Positions 40,356-50,189 of a stretch of 57,334 bases of DNA are shown here, piece by piece. Origin of the DNA: Edaphovirga cremea (GTDB lineage: Bacteria; Pseudomonadota; Gammaproteobacteria; Enterobacterales; Enterobacteriaceae). The position numbers and the translations under genes are program-made. The notes beneath the pieces are model-generated. The model did no database searches. It was not told the DNA's origin and worked only from the letters and a program-made list of their open reading frames with translations. Location: the NCBI RefSeq assembly GCF_003332275.1, contig NZ_QOVA01000025.1, forward strand, positions 1 through 57,334, given 5' to 3'. The stretch's first letter is position 1; every line of letters begins with the position of its first letter.

Positions 40356-41333
40356 TTACTGTACTTCTGCAATACGTTTGATCAGATCTTCATGGCCCTT
40401 GCCGAATTCATCACGAACGGATTGGGTTGCTTTGTAGTAATAATCCGTATCCATCTCGTGGAATTGCACACCGCCAGCTTTCATCGTATCCAGAGATTTC
40501 TGGTTGTATACCGTCCACAACTCACGCTGCTCCTGTTGTGCTTCTTTGGCGAACTTGAGCAGTAAATCCTGATCTTCCTTGGCTAACTTATCCCACTTGG
40601 TTTTGGAGAACAGAAAGACTTCAGGAATAATAAAGTGACGGCTGTAGGTATAATTCTTCACAACGGGTAAATAGTTGTGGGCAACGAATGTGGGTGGATT
40701 ATTCTCAGTGCCATCAACTACGCCAGTCTGCATTCCACTGAATACCTCACTGACGCCCATTACCACGGAGTTAGCACCCATTGCCTTGAGGGTTGCCAAT
40801 GCTACCGGGCTTGCCTGAACGCGGATCTTCATACCTTTAAGATCTTCAGGCTTTTGCACTGGTGCTTTGGTGATGAGGTTACGCGTACCGCTATCCATCC
40901 ATCCCAGGAAAATCATGCGAGATTTAGGGCTATTGGTCAGGCGATCGCCGATATCCTTGCCAACCATGCCGTCAAGAACTTTGTGCATATGATCTTCATC
41001 GCGGAAAATATAGGGCAATGTGAACATATTGATATCAGGCAGAATTGCGGCAACTGGCGTCATGGAGACGCGGATGATATCAATGGCACCGATCTGCGCC
41101 TGTTCAATCATTTGCTTTTCGTCACCCAATACCCCACCTGGGAAGGTTTTGATATCAAGACGACCATTGGTGGCTGCTTTTAATTTCTCCCCCATGTGCT
41201 CAATAGCCACGACGTTAGGGTATCCCTGAGGATGCACATCGGCAGCTTTAAACGTTTGGGCCAAAACAGAATAACTGCTCATCAAGGTGGCTGAAGTAAG
41301 ACAAATGCCGAGTAGAACTTTGGATAATTTCAT
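40356..41333 (-). CDS. TRAP transporter solute-binding protein (DctP)
   Basis: 325-residue periplasmic protein with a signal peptide (cleavage after SVLA near residue 25). The core has ESR-type features of the DctP family: DSGTRNLITKAPV and LKGMKIRVQ, whose Arg binds the ligand carboxylate, then GVVDGTENNPPTF. Several uronate-binding TRAP proteins share this layout, but the ligand is not proven. First gene of the TRAP operon, preceded by a 1-kb gene-free region. Confidence 0.93.
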   Translation of the reverse strand: MKLSKVLLGICLTSATLMSSYSVLAQTFKAADVHPQGYPNVVAIEHMGEKLKAATNGRLDIKTFPGGVLGDEKQMIEQAQIGAIDIIRVSMTPVAAILPDINMFTLPYIFRDEDHMHKVLDGMVGKDIGDRLTNSPKSRMIFLGWMDSGTRNLITKAPVQKPEDLKGMKIRVQASPVALATLKAMGANSVVMGVSEVFSGMQTGVVDGTENNPPTFVAHNYLPVVKNYTYSRHFIIPEVFLFSKTKWDKLAKEDQDLLLKFAKEAQQEQRELWTVYNQKSLDTMKAGGVQFHEMDTDYYYKATQSVRDEFGKGHEDLIKRIAEVQ

Positions 41334-42300
41334 CAGTGTATCTCCAAGGGCAATAATTTTAATTGATTGTTCTCAGACTAAATAACGTACGACTAAGTTT
41401 TTTAACTCACTTCCCTGCAATAGAAATTTTTAGAAAGAAAAGAAATGAAACACCTACTTACAGTGGTTATAAAGTAACTTATCACACAGGTTTTTAAGTT
41501 GAACCTAATCACAAAAACAAATATCAATGAAATCGTATTTGATTTTTATCGAAATGGCATTTTAATAACCAAAGATTGTAATTATTTCAGCTGAAAGCAA
41601 TTGAAGAAACGTATTTTATATCACACAGAAACAATGTAATTACATTAATAAACAGCAATAAAACCTGAATTAAATCACACAAAAGAGAACAGCCTGAAAA
41701 TTTTATTGACTATTTATTTCATTTGAAAACCGAATGCGAACACGACAAGACCCCTAAGTATTCCCCTCCTTAAGGTAATATCCAACTTGAATAACAAGAT
41801 TAAACAATTTATTTAATATCATTAAGTTACATTGGTTTTCATTGGAAATGCTGTCTACCACGATTATTCACATTTCACAGAAAAATGTTCTTTGTGCTAA
41901 ATCGCCTTTACCACTTCATGTGAGATGTCATAGAGGATTGCTATTTTGGTCTGACCAAAATAGCTTCCCCGCTTGATAAAACGTTTCTGATAAAGTGTAT
42001 TTCATGCAGAAATTACACTTCTCATAGCCTGTATTCAGATACAACAATTAGGATTAGTCCTGCGGAAAGCAAGATGGAAATTTCATTTAATTAAGTAATG
42101 AAATGAACATTTACATATAACAACCCGTGCTATTCTCAATTAATAATGAATATGACCAAAAGCCCATCAGAGCATCGTGATTATGTTATGAATATTCCAT
42201 TTTTTATCGGATTAAAAATTAAATTCCAGTGAGGAATAAACGTTATCCGCAGTATGTAATACGTTTTAACGAAAGAACGCAGGATTATAAATAAGAAAGC
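41334..42300. other. AT-rich gene-free region upstream of the TRAP operon
   Basis: Nearly 1 kb without a credible gene on either strand. It holds a 14-base perfect palindrome (41633-41646), a 25-base perfect palindrome (41940-41964), a CRP-like site with one good half (41664-41679) and several TCACA half-sites. No hairpin with a T run indicating an sRNA was seen. Confidence 0.6.
41940..41964. promoter_or_regulatory. 25-base perfect palindrome, GntR/FCD-type operator candidate
   Basis: Twelve-base arms around a single central base; the core TTGGTCTGACCAA has the TGGT-N3-ACCA form used by FCD-type GntR repressors such as PdhR and LldR. No GntR gene lies in the window. Distance to dctP is about 600 bases, so a long leader or another target is possible. 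Confidence 0.5.
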
Positions 42301-42339
42301 AAAACGGCAAGTCTGCAACCCAGTCGCATTCTTGCCGTC
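42301..42339 (-). terminator. Terminator of the EamA transporter gene
   Basis: ACGGCAAG paired with CTTGCCGT around a 19-base loop, followed on the minus strand by TTTGCTTT. Confidence 0.65.
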
Positions 42340-42370
42340 TTACGCTTACCGCTTGAAGTATGGCGAGTCG

Positions 42371-43297
42371 TTAAACCTGCTTTATCCGGTTAACCAGCCA
42401 AATCCCCCCACACACCAGCAGCAAGGCCAGGGCATTTTTCCACTCGAGAATGCTCTCATTCAGGAAGATAGCGGAAAGTACCGCGCCAGATACCGGAATC
42501 AGGAAATTAAAGGGGGCAACCATTCCCACCCGGTTATATTTGAGCAATAAGCTCCACAGGGCAAACGCGACCGATGACAGCAGAACCAGATAGCCCAGCA
42601 ACAGCAGCGCCTTCCAGCCGAACTCGTTCAGATCACCCCCAAAGAGATAACCGCCCAGCGTGAGAGCCAGACCACCAATGGCGAGTTGGTACCCCGTCAT
42701 CACCGTGCTGTCCATGTGTTGGGAAATACGCTTACCGTAAATGGTGGCAGCGGAAAGAATAAAAGCGGCCAGCACGACCGAACCTTCGCCCACCAACGTA
42801 AAGGTGAAATCCGTTAAATCGGGGCTAAAATTCACCACCATCACGCCAGCAAAGCCCAGCACACAGCCAATGACTTTATTGAAGCTCAAGCGATCGTTCT
42901 GATAGATGTAATGTGCCAACAGAACACTGAAGAAAGTGCCGGTGGCATTCATGATGGAACCCTTCACACCCGTGGTATACGCCAAACCAATGTAGAAGAA
43001 AACATACTGCAATGACGTTTGCGTCAAGCCAAGAATGACCATTTGCTTGTAGTGCGCTGGCTTCATCCGGCCAATCGATTTACCGCAGGCAACCGCAAAT
43101 ATCAGCAAAACGATCCCAGCAAGCAAAAAACGGTAACCCGCAAAAACCATCTTGCTGGGAATATCATCCGGCGAGATATGAAACAGCTCATAACCGTTTT
43201 TGATCGCCGGGTAAGCACTCCCCCAAAGGAGGCAACAGAAGGTCGCACAAAGGAAAACAAATTTGGTATTGGTAAAAAGCGGCGAACTGCGTTCCAC
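42371..43297 (-). CDS. EamA/DMT-superfamily transporter
   Basis: 308-residue inner-membrane protein with ten hydrophobic segments in two EamA repeats (LLWGSAYPAIK starts the first; WSLLLKYNRVGMVAPFNFLIPV lies in the second). Substrates in the family range from amino acids to sugars and drugs, so none can be named. GTG 43297, with AAGGA 8 bases upstream, is chosen; a longer frame reaches 43399 but contains the operator-like site. KdgR-like control suggests a role in pectin or ketodeoxygluconate metabolism. Confidence 0.88.
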   Translation of the reverse strand: MERSSPLFTNTKFVFLCATFCCLLWGSAYPAIKNGYELFHISPDDIPSKMVFAGYRFLLAGIVLLIFAVACGKSIGRMKPAHYKQMVILGLTQTSLQYVFFYIGLAYTTGVKGSIMNATGTFFSVLLAHYIYQNDRLSFNKVIGCVLGFAGVMVVNFSPDLTDFTFTLVGEGSVVLAAFILSAATIYGKRISQHMDSTVMTGYQLAIGGLALTLGGYLFGGDLNEFGWKALLLLGYLVLLSSVAFALWSLLLKYNRVGMVAPFNFLIPVSGAVLSAIFLNESILEWKNALALLLVCGGIWLVNRIKQV

Positions 43298-43319
43298 AAG
43301 AACATCCTTTTTCAATGAA

Positions 43320-43340
43320 AAATGAAATACCGTTTCGTTA
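43320..43340 (-). promoter_or_regulatory. KdgR-like operator upstream of the EamA transporter
   Basis: AAATGAAATACCGTTTCGTTA matches about 16 of 20 informative positions of the KdgR box (AAATGAAACAnTGTTTCATTT). It lies 23 bases before the chosen GTG start, where a repressor would block transcription. KdgR is the pectin-catabolism repressor of soft-rot bacteria. Confidence 0.6.
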
Positions 43341-43846
43341 TAACGATATCTGCTGGAAAAGTCCTGACTCAGGTCACCCTTTGCCACTTTAAGCACCATA
43401 AAAGTGCATTTTCCGTGAAGCGGCCATAATTTACCCCACTTTATACAAAAGTGGGTCTTCTCCCCAAATTTTCATCGGAGAGCGCATAAAAGATGTTTTG
43501 TCCGGCAACGGAGGGGGTCTGGCGGTTCGGCAAAAAGCATAACGTGATCGTTATCTTCTGTGAGTGATCCAGCAACTACGGGAAAAACACTCTGCCAGAT
43601 AATGCGAATTGTAGCTATTCTTAGAGAACATCAGCATATCACTGACGAAATTTAAACGGCTTTAATTTCAGTACCCTACAAAATTTTCATGTCTATCTTA
43701 CTGATTTATGTGGGTTATGGTGATAATCGGAAATAAGGAGCTGGTGTCTATCAGAAAATGGCTGGGATACCTCCTGCCATCCTGTTCACCGAAGTCTGAA
43801 TAACCGATCCGCAACCCGGATGCCGATTGGTTCAATGGAGGTTTAT
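43341..43846. other. Intergenic region between the EamA transporter and the VOC gene
   Basis: Contains a CCCACTTT/AAAGTGGG stem-loop (43435-43455). A 19-codon frame at 43744-43803 starts with GTG and has AAGGAG just upstream; its peptide (start MSIRKWLGYLLP) resembles nothing I know and is doubtful. Nothing else was recognised. Confidence 0.4.
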
Positions 43847-44257
43847 ATGACTGTTACACCTTATCTGTTTTTTAACGGTAACTGCGAAGAGGCCCTGAAT
43901 TTTTATCTGGAGACCCTTGGCGGAAAAATTGAGTTTTTGTATCGCTATAAAGAGGCACCAGCCGATGAAGATATGCATGGCGCCGATCCTGAAAACATCA
44001 TGCACGCCGTTTATCGCGTTAACGAAAGCGCAATATTCGCGTCTGACAGTTGCGGGGAAAAGAGCAATATGTCAGGTTTTTCGCTATCGATTTGTGCCCA
44101 CGACGTCCCTGAAGGGCAGAAAACATTTGATGCGCTATCGGCGGGAGGTGCGGTGATCATGCCGTTTGGCCCGACGTTCTGGACTGAGGGATTTGGCATG
44201 CTGACTGATAAGTTTGGCGTTTCCTGGATCGTCAATTGTGAACAGACGCCGGTCTGA
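43847..44257 (+). CDS. VOC-family (PhnB/glyoxalase-like) protein
   Basis: 136-residue member of the vicinal-oxygen-chelate superfamily, PhnB/3-demethylubiquinone-like subgroup: YLFFNGNCEEALNFY, HAVYRVNESAIFASD and the closing FGMLTDKFGVSWIVN. ATG 43847 has GGAGG upstream. Usually a single-domain dimer of unknown substrate; the VOC metal ligands are poorly kept in this subgroup. Convergent with mltB. Confidence 0.88.
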   Translation: MTVTPYLFFNGNCEEALNFYLETLGGKIEFLYRYKEAPADEDMHGADPENIMHAVYRVNESAIFASDSCGEKSNMSGFSLSICAHDVPEGQKTFDALSAGGAVIMPFGPTFWTEGFGMLTDKFGVSWIVNCEQTPV

Positions 44258-44272
44258 TCACATGGCACGTCA

Positions 44273-44298
44273 TTGCTGACGGCATTCGCCGTCAGCAA
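44273..44298. terminator. Stem-loop between the VOC gene and mltB
   Basis: Nine-base perfect stem GCTGACGGC/GCCGTCAGC with ATTC loop between two convergent genes. T runs are weak on both sides. Confidence 0.6.
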
Positions 44299-44332
44299 AA
44301 CATGTTATTTATTTTCAGTGACAACCAATGAT

Positions 44333-45448
44333 CTACTTGGTAGCCAACAGCCCTGTCGAGTTATAGCTGCCCTGCCGCACCCTGCCCACCGCCTCACCTA
44401 ACTGCCAGACCGCCATCGCATAATGAGTACTGTGATTGTAACGGGTGACAACGTAAAAGTTGGGCAAGCCATACCAGTATTGATAATGGCTACCCAGATC
44501 GAGTCGCAGCAGACTGGCTTCCTGATAGCCCGCGAGGGAAACCTCCGGTGTCAGTCCCGCAGCCGACAGCGTCGAGAGCGGATAACGCGTGTTGAATCCT
44601 TGTGTGAGCGACGGTGCCTGCCCGGCAGCCGGTACAGCCACTGCGCCGCCACTAACCCAACCATGGGCTTTGAAGTAATTGGCGACGCTACCGATAGCAT
44701 CAACGGGATCCCACAAATTGATATGACCATCGCCGTCAAAATCCACCGCGTAGTTCTTGAATGACGACGGCATAAACTGACCATAGCCCATCGCCCCCGC
44801 ATACGAACCGCGCAGAGAGAGCGGATCGTCTCCTTCGGTGCGAGCCATCAGCAGGAAGGTTTCCAATTCGCCAGAAAAGTACTCCGCCCTGCGTGGGTAA
44901 GCAAAAGCCAATGTCGCCAGCGCATCAATGATTCGGGTTTTACCCATAACTCGTCCCCAGCGGGTCTCAACACCGATGATTCCGACGATAATTTCAGGCG
45001 GCACACCATATTGCTGCCAGGCGCGCTGCAACGCATCTTGATGCTGATTCCAGAAGACCACACCATTTTGCACATTGGACGGGGTAATGAACTGATTGCG
45101 ATAGCGCTTCCACGCCCCGTTTGGACCTGACGGTGGCCGTGACGTGGATGGCGCAGGGGCTTGCTTATCCATCAGACGAATAACCCAGTCCAGCCGCTGA
45201 GTTTGGGCCAGCACATCGTGCAATTGCTGACGATCAAAACCGTGCTCACGCACCATTTTGTCAATAAAATTGTTCGTAGCGGGATTATTCGCAAAATCAC
45301 CGTTCAACAGCAAACCGGTGTGCGCGGGTTCGAGCATGAAACCGCCGCTTGGGGCAGGTTCCTGCGGAGCCTCTGCAGGAGGGGTCGGTTTACTGCTACA
45401 GGCAGCGAGTAAAGTTAGCAGGGGTAAAATGGCAGCCAAATGACGCAT
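44333..45448 (-). CDS. mltB: Membrane-bound lytic murein transglycosylase B
   Basis: Outer-membrane lipoprotein that cleaves peptidoglycan to 1,6-anhydro-muropeptides. Lipobox LAAC puts the lipid on Cys17. The SLT-like catalytic domain has GVETRWGR with catalytic Glu161 and the GAMGYGQFMPSS motif. 371 residues (E. coli 361), with a Pro-rich linker after the lipid site. In E. coli mltB lies next to pncC; here 18 kb of accessory DNA separates them. Confidence 0.95.
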   Translation of the reverse strand: MRHLAAILPLLTLLAACSSKPTPPAEAPQEPAPSGGFMLEPAHTGLLLNGDFANNPATNNFIDKMVREHGFDRQQLHDVLAQTQRLDWVIRLMDKQAPAPSTSRPPSGPNGAWKRYRNQFITPSNVQNGVVFWNQHQDALQRAWQQYGVPPEIIVGIIGVETRWGRVMGKTRIIDALATLAFAYPRRAEYFSGELETFLLMARTEGDDPLSLRGSYAGAMGYGQFMPSSFKNYAVDFDGDGHINLWDPVDAIGSVANYFKAHGWVSGGAVAVPAAGQAPSLTQGFNTRYPLSTLSAAGLTPEVSLAGYQEASLLRLDLGSHYQYWYGLPNFYVVTRYNHSTHYAMAVWQLGEAVGRVRQGSYNSTGLLATK

Positions 45449-45636
45449 CGGGGATCCATAAAGCCATACAAAAGTGAACGCTATGTTAAGGCATTGTCTG
45501 CCGCGAACAAACAGGAATATGTGACCAATCTCGGCGTGTGAGTATGAATACCGTTAAGGGGAACTGCCGTCATATACGGGGGAAATACAACAGCAGTAGC
45601 TAAAAGTGAAAGCCTTGGTGGAAAGCGTCAGGCCGA

Positions 45637-45978
45637 TCAGTTTTTCTTCACAAACTCTGATTTCAGCTTCATTTGACCAAAACCATCAATTTTACAGTCA
45701 ATGTTGTGATCGCCTTCGACCAGACGGATGCTTTTGACTTTTGTACCGATTTTCAGCGTCGAGGAGCTGCCTTTGACTTTCAGATCCTTGATAACGGTAA
45801 CAGAATCACCATCAGCGAGCAGGTTACCGTTGGCATCCTTCACGACCAGACCATCGTCATCTGCCGTCGAAGTGCCATTGGCAGACCACTCATGACCGCA
45901 CTCAGGACAGTTCAGTTGCTCGCCTTCCTGCCAGGTAAACTCAGAACCGCATTTTGGACAATTTGGTAGTTGCGTCAC
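45637..45978 (-). CDS. yjdM: Zinc-ribbon protein YjdM (PhnA family)
   Basis: 113-residue protein with an N-terminal zinc ribbon (Cys7, Cys10, Cys24, Cys27) and a C-terminal PhnA/YjdM SH3-like domain ([22 protein letters not shown]). Despite the old name it is not the phosphonoacetate hydrolase. Function unknown in E. coli. Single gene; no operon partner. Confidence 0.93.
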   Translation of the reverse strand: MTQLPNCPKCGSEFTWQEGEQLNCPECGHEWSANGTSTADDDGLVVKDANGNLLADGDSVTVIKDLKVKGSSSTLKIGTKVKSIRLVEGDHNIDCKIDGFGQMKLKSEFVKKN

Positions 45979-46174
45979 GTTAACCTCTTGAAAATAAATC
46001 GGATAAATTTAAAAACGTTATAAATAAGAGACCCTAGTCTTAGTGGGTGTAGATTTTACACTTTTTATAAGGTCAAAGGACAGCGATTTGGCTTGGGTGG
46101 GATAATGGGATTCGGTGGCGATATCCCATCGTGGCATAGTCAGATGAAATTTAACGAAATAGACAATGCCAACG

Positions 46175-46553
46175 TTATGACACAACCTGCCAGTATCCAC
46201 TTTTGGTCGCACCCACTCGAAGCAATCGCCCTTTATCCTGTAATATCTTGATATTACGTTCAATCGTCCGACGATTCACGGCCAATTTATCCGCCATTTG
46301 GGAAATGGTAATGGCCGGATTGGCAACGAGGATATCCAGGATCCCTTGTGCCGTGGGTGTAAGTGGCTGCGGATTTTCTACCGGCATTTGTACCGGCATT
46401 TGTACCGGCATTTGTACCGGCATTTGTACCGGCATTTTGACAGATCCAGCTTTTTGGACATCAATACCTTCACCTAACGCGGCCCGTATTTTCTCTAGCA
46501 TAAAAGCGATAAATAGCGTGCAGTCGCTGGCCCGATCACACTCACCGAGCACG
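46175..46553 (-). pseudogene. Fic-family protein, C-terminal fragment cut by an insertion sequence
   Basis: The remaining 126 codons read like the end of a Fic/DOC adenylyltransferase-type protein: a helix before the tail (ECDRASDCTLFIAFML), a linker of five MPVQ repeats and a winged helix-turn-helix (TISQMADKLAVNRRTIERNI...LRRVGATKSGYWQV-like). The catalytic HPFxxGNGR part is missing. The frame stops at the IS3-family element boundary, and the 5' part is not found on its other side, so DNA was lost. Assignment to Fic is from tail features only. Confidence 0.6.
46379..46438. repeat. Five tandem copies of a 12-base unit
   Basis: Unit TACCGGCATTTG repeated five times, the last with one change. 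On the minus strand it encodes MPVQ repeats in the Fic-like fragment. Because the unit is a multiple of three, copy changes would alter linker length without shifting frame. Confidence 0.9.
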
Positions 46554-46624
46554 TGATGTGGCCTAATGATATTGGACACGTATTAAGGGTGATAAACTTC
46601 CCCGATATATTAAAGAGGTGTTCA

Positions 46625-47760
<1,136 letters not shown>

Positions 47761-47802
47761 AAAAACCTTAATCAGTGTCCGATATTGCTAGACCACATCA
47801 AT

Positions 47803-47862
47803 TTAGATTAACAGTGGCGATTCAATCCGCCCATCACTGATTCGCCACTTGTTGACTGCCAT
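47803..47862 (-). CDS. Possible 19-residue peptide downstream of the methyltransferase gene
   Basis: ATG 47862 has GAGG at proper spacing and the frame encodes a 19-residue peptide starting MAVNKWRISDGRI. It follows the methyltransferase stop by 23 bases on the same strand and ends 3 bases before the insertion sequence. It may be a real peptide, the start of a gene destroyed by rearrangement, or chance. Confidence 0.25.
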   Translation of the reverse strand: MAVNKWRISDGRIESPLLI

Positions 47863-47885
47863 ATCACACCCTCAGGAATTGTCAG

Positions 47886-48572
47886 TTACTGAATTCTGAC
47901 AATCTCTTTTGGGATAGGATCTAAGTTTAAGTTGGTATAAAGTAGTCCAATGTTTGCAAAACTATAAATGTTACAACTAGCACCTAATGCTTCCTTAAGA
48001 TGGGAAGGGGCGAACGCACGAGAACTCAAACCCTCAGAAGAAATTATCTGAATATCGGAACTATTGTGTATCACTCGCAAATCTCCAAGTTCACAGCTAC
48101 TATAATACTTGATCCTTTCGGAAACAGATGGCTCATCAATTGAGTAAGAGAATATAATATAGTCGCTATTAGTACTTGTTAGTGCTTTGCAGACCTCTAT
48201 ATAGTTTTCCATATTGCCAATACAGTTAAAAGGGTAGAGAAGTAAAAAATCATATACATTATAGTCCGCTATAATCTGTTTTATGTTTTCAGCATAACCT
48301 ACGACTACCTGTGCATTTTCTTTTTCACACAATGACAAAGAATCTGAAACATAGTCTAATACAGGATCTACCCCTAAATAAGATACTCCACACTGAACTG
48401 CAATAGGTAAGTTTTCCGCTTTTCCACACCCTACCTCCAGCAAGCCTTTATAATTCACAAGGATAGAAGCAATTATTTTAGACTGAACATCAAGATAGCT
48501 AACAATGCTATCTGGGAAATTTTCATTCTTAAACAGCCCGTAAGCTATTGAAGACTTATTTTTATATAGCAT
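47886..48572 (-). CDS. SAM-dependent class I methyltransferase
   Basis: 228-residue protein with a Rossmann-type SAM site: motif I LLEVGCGKAEN and the acidic end of strand 2 (YLGVDP). The rest matches no named family I recognise. Last gene of the AT-rich operon, 10 bases after the radical SAM gene. ATG 48572 is preferred over an earlier in-frame start because an AGG lies upstream and the extension has no conserved features. Probably methylates an intermediate made by the two upstream enzymes. Confidence 0.75.
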   Translation of the reverse strand: MLYKNKSSIAYGLFKNENFPDSIVSYLDVQSKIIASILVNYKGLLEVGCGKAENLPIAVQCGVSYLGVDPVLDYVSDSLSLCEKENAQVVVGYAENIKQIIADYNVYDFLLLYPFNCIGNMENYIEVCKALTSTNSDYIIFSYSIDEPSVSERIKYYSSCELGDLRVIHNSSDIQIISSEGLSSRAFAPSHLKEALGASCNIYSFANIGLLYTNLNLDPIPKEIVRIQ

Positions 48573-48582
48573 ATCATCACAC

Positions 48583-50157
48583 CTATATGTTATTAGTAAG
48601 TTTAGAATACAATTCACTTACCTCGATCACCTCATCTAAAGTCATCGACTCAACTCCATCCAAGTTATACTTATCCGAAACCTCCCCAAAAAGCCTTGTT
48701 AAATAAGGAGTTCTTGGATCTTCCCGAGAAAATCCCCAATCAAAATACTTATATTGATTACCAACATCTACATTACGGAGTGGGTGCTTTACAGCCCAGT
48801 TCATACTTACAACTGATGGGTAGCCACAGTTTGTTTGCCATATTTTAATTAAATTAAGAAGATTCCTGCGATCTTCTTGGCTTTCACCAAGCCCGAATAA
48901 TAAAGAGACACCTAACTGGATATTGTTATCCTCACAAAACTCAAACATTAACTTTACTTTATCGATCCATGTAGCTTTCTTATCGTTATATATTATCTTC
49001 TGATTTCTATTCTTACTCATTAATGATGCAAGCTCATCATTATTGGTTTCCAACCCTACAAAAATGTAATTCAATCCAATCTCAGTTAGCTCAGAAATCA
49101 ATGCTCCAACTTTTGGATTAAGTATGTTATCTACCGTAAATTGACAACCAAATTTAGCAGTTATACCTAAATCCTTCATTGCTGTATGAAAATCTCTCAA
49201 CCCTTTCGGAGATGCCTGCAAAAAAATAGAGTCTTCCACAAATATACTCGTACCACTTCTTCCAATCTCTAGTACTTTCCTAAAAGTATTTACTAAGTTT
49301 GCTACAGATGTAGAAATGTTTCGCACTTTCCCATTTACATGAGCACTTTCGGAACAAAAGTGACATGAGTACATACATCCTTTGCTAGAGTCACTATATC
49401 CATGCGCAGTTTTATTACCGCCAAGAACCTTGAAGTTAGTATTTATAGGATAAAACTCATATACATTTGGGTACGTAGAATAATCTAAATTACCTGTTCC
49501 TTTTAAGTGCATCTGGGTATTATTATCTTCCAACCAAACTAAACACCAATCACCCTTTGCATTTTCCAATACATCCCAATATATTCTTGGAATTATGTTG
49601 ACTCGGTTAGGGCTAATCATTGAAAGATGAGATATAACCTCACCGATTTCAGCAATCAGATCTTCACAGTCCCCAGAAGCAACAGCATCGAATACATTAT
49701 CTAACTCGCCACGTTGCATCAGTTTGATAGGGCTGGAAATATGATGCTTTACAACACCATCTTCAAAAAAAATGGTCTCATTAATGTGTTTCCCCCCTAA
49801 TAGGATAAAGACTTGATCTCCCAATTTTTCCTTGATAAGTTTGGCAACTTTATACGCTCCGATTGTGGATAAAGTCATAGACCCAATTAATACTAAGTTT
49901 GGCCTAAATGAACTTAACTTTTCATCCAAAAAATCCAATGTTATCCCTTCATAATCAGACATATAGATGGTTGAAAATCGCTCTACATCATCAGACCAAT
50001 TAGAAGTTGACCATGCACTATCAGCCATATTAATTCTTTTAAAAGCTCCACGAACTGCATTTAATAAGCTAAATGGAGTACTACTGCACAGGTGTTCATC
50101 ACTGCCAAAACCTTTTCCCTCCCAATGGGGAGCACTGATTGCTAATACTCTTAACAT
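48583..50157 (-). CDS. B12-binding-domain radical SAM protein
   Basis: 524-residue enzyme. The N-terminal half has a B12-type Rossmann region (LVLIGSMTLSTIGAYKVAKL near 90-110, LLGGKH near 120). No DxHxxG motif is seen, so any cobalamin would be bound without the His ligand. The radical SAM core carries the CxxxCxxC cluster site at Cys261, Cys265 and Cys268 (KGCMYSCHFC), then elements of the Elp3/MiaB/NifB-like core (EDSIFLQ, GLNYIFVGLE, GVSLLFGLGE). ATG 50157 has AGGGA at good spacing. Such enzymes methylate unactivated carbon or build rings; the reaction here is unknown. Confidence 0.85.
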   Translation of the reverse strand: MLRVLAISAPHWEGKGFGSDEHLCSSTPFSLLNAVRGAFKRINMADSAWSTSNWSDDVERFSTIYMSDYEGITLDFLDEKLSSFRPNLVLIGSMTLSTIGAYKVAKLIKEKLGDQVFILLGGKHINETIFFEDGVVKHHISSPIKLMQRGELDNVFDAVASGDCEDLIAEIGEVISHLSMISPNRVNIIPRIYWDVLENAKGDWCLVWLEDNNTQMHLKGTGNLDYSTYPNVYEFYPINTNFKVLGGNKTAHGYSDSSKGCMYSCHFCSESAHVNGKVRNISTSVANLVNTFRKVLEIGRSGTSIFVEDSIFLQASPKGLRDFHTAMKDLGITAKFGCQFTVDNILNPKVGALISELTEIGLNYIFVGLETNNDELASLMSKNRNQKIIYNDKKATWIDKVKLMFEFCEDNNIQLGVSLLFGLGESQEDRRNLLNLIKIWQTNCGYPSVVSMNWAVKHPLRNVDVGNQYKYFDWGFSREDPRTPYLTRLFGEVSDKYNLDGVESMTLDEVIEVSELYSKLTNNI

Positions 50158-50189
50158 CTCCATTCCCTGACTTTTTAAGTAAATTTATT

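Noticed and set aside
45637-45978. phnA as phosphonoacetate hydrolase
   Set aside because: The zinc-ribbon YjdM family is unrelated to that enzyme despite the shared name.
46018-46263. 81-codon minus-strand frame next to the Fic fragment
   Set aside because: Overlaps the Fic-like frame, shows no family resemblance and has biased composition; treated as a chance frame.
46379-46438. Tandem repeat as a CRISPR array
   Set aside because: Units are 12 bases with no spacers and encode a protein linker; no cas gene nearby.
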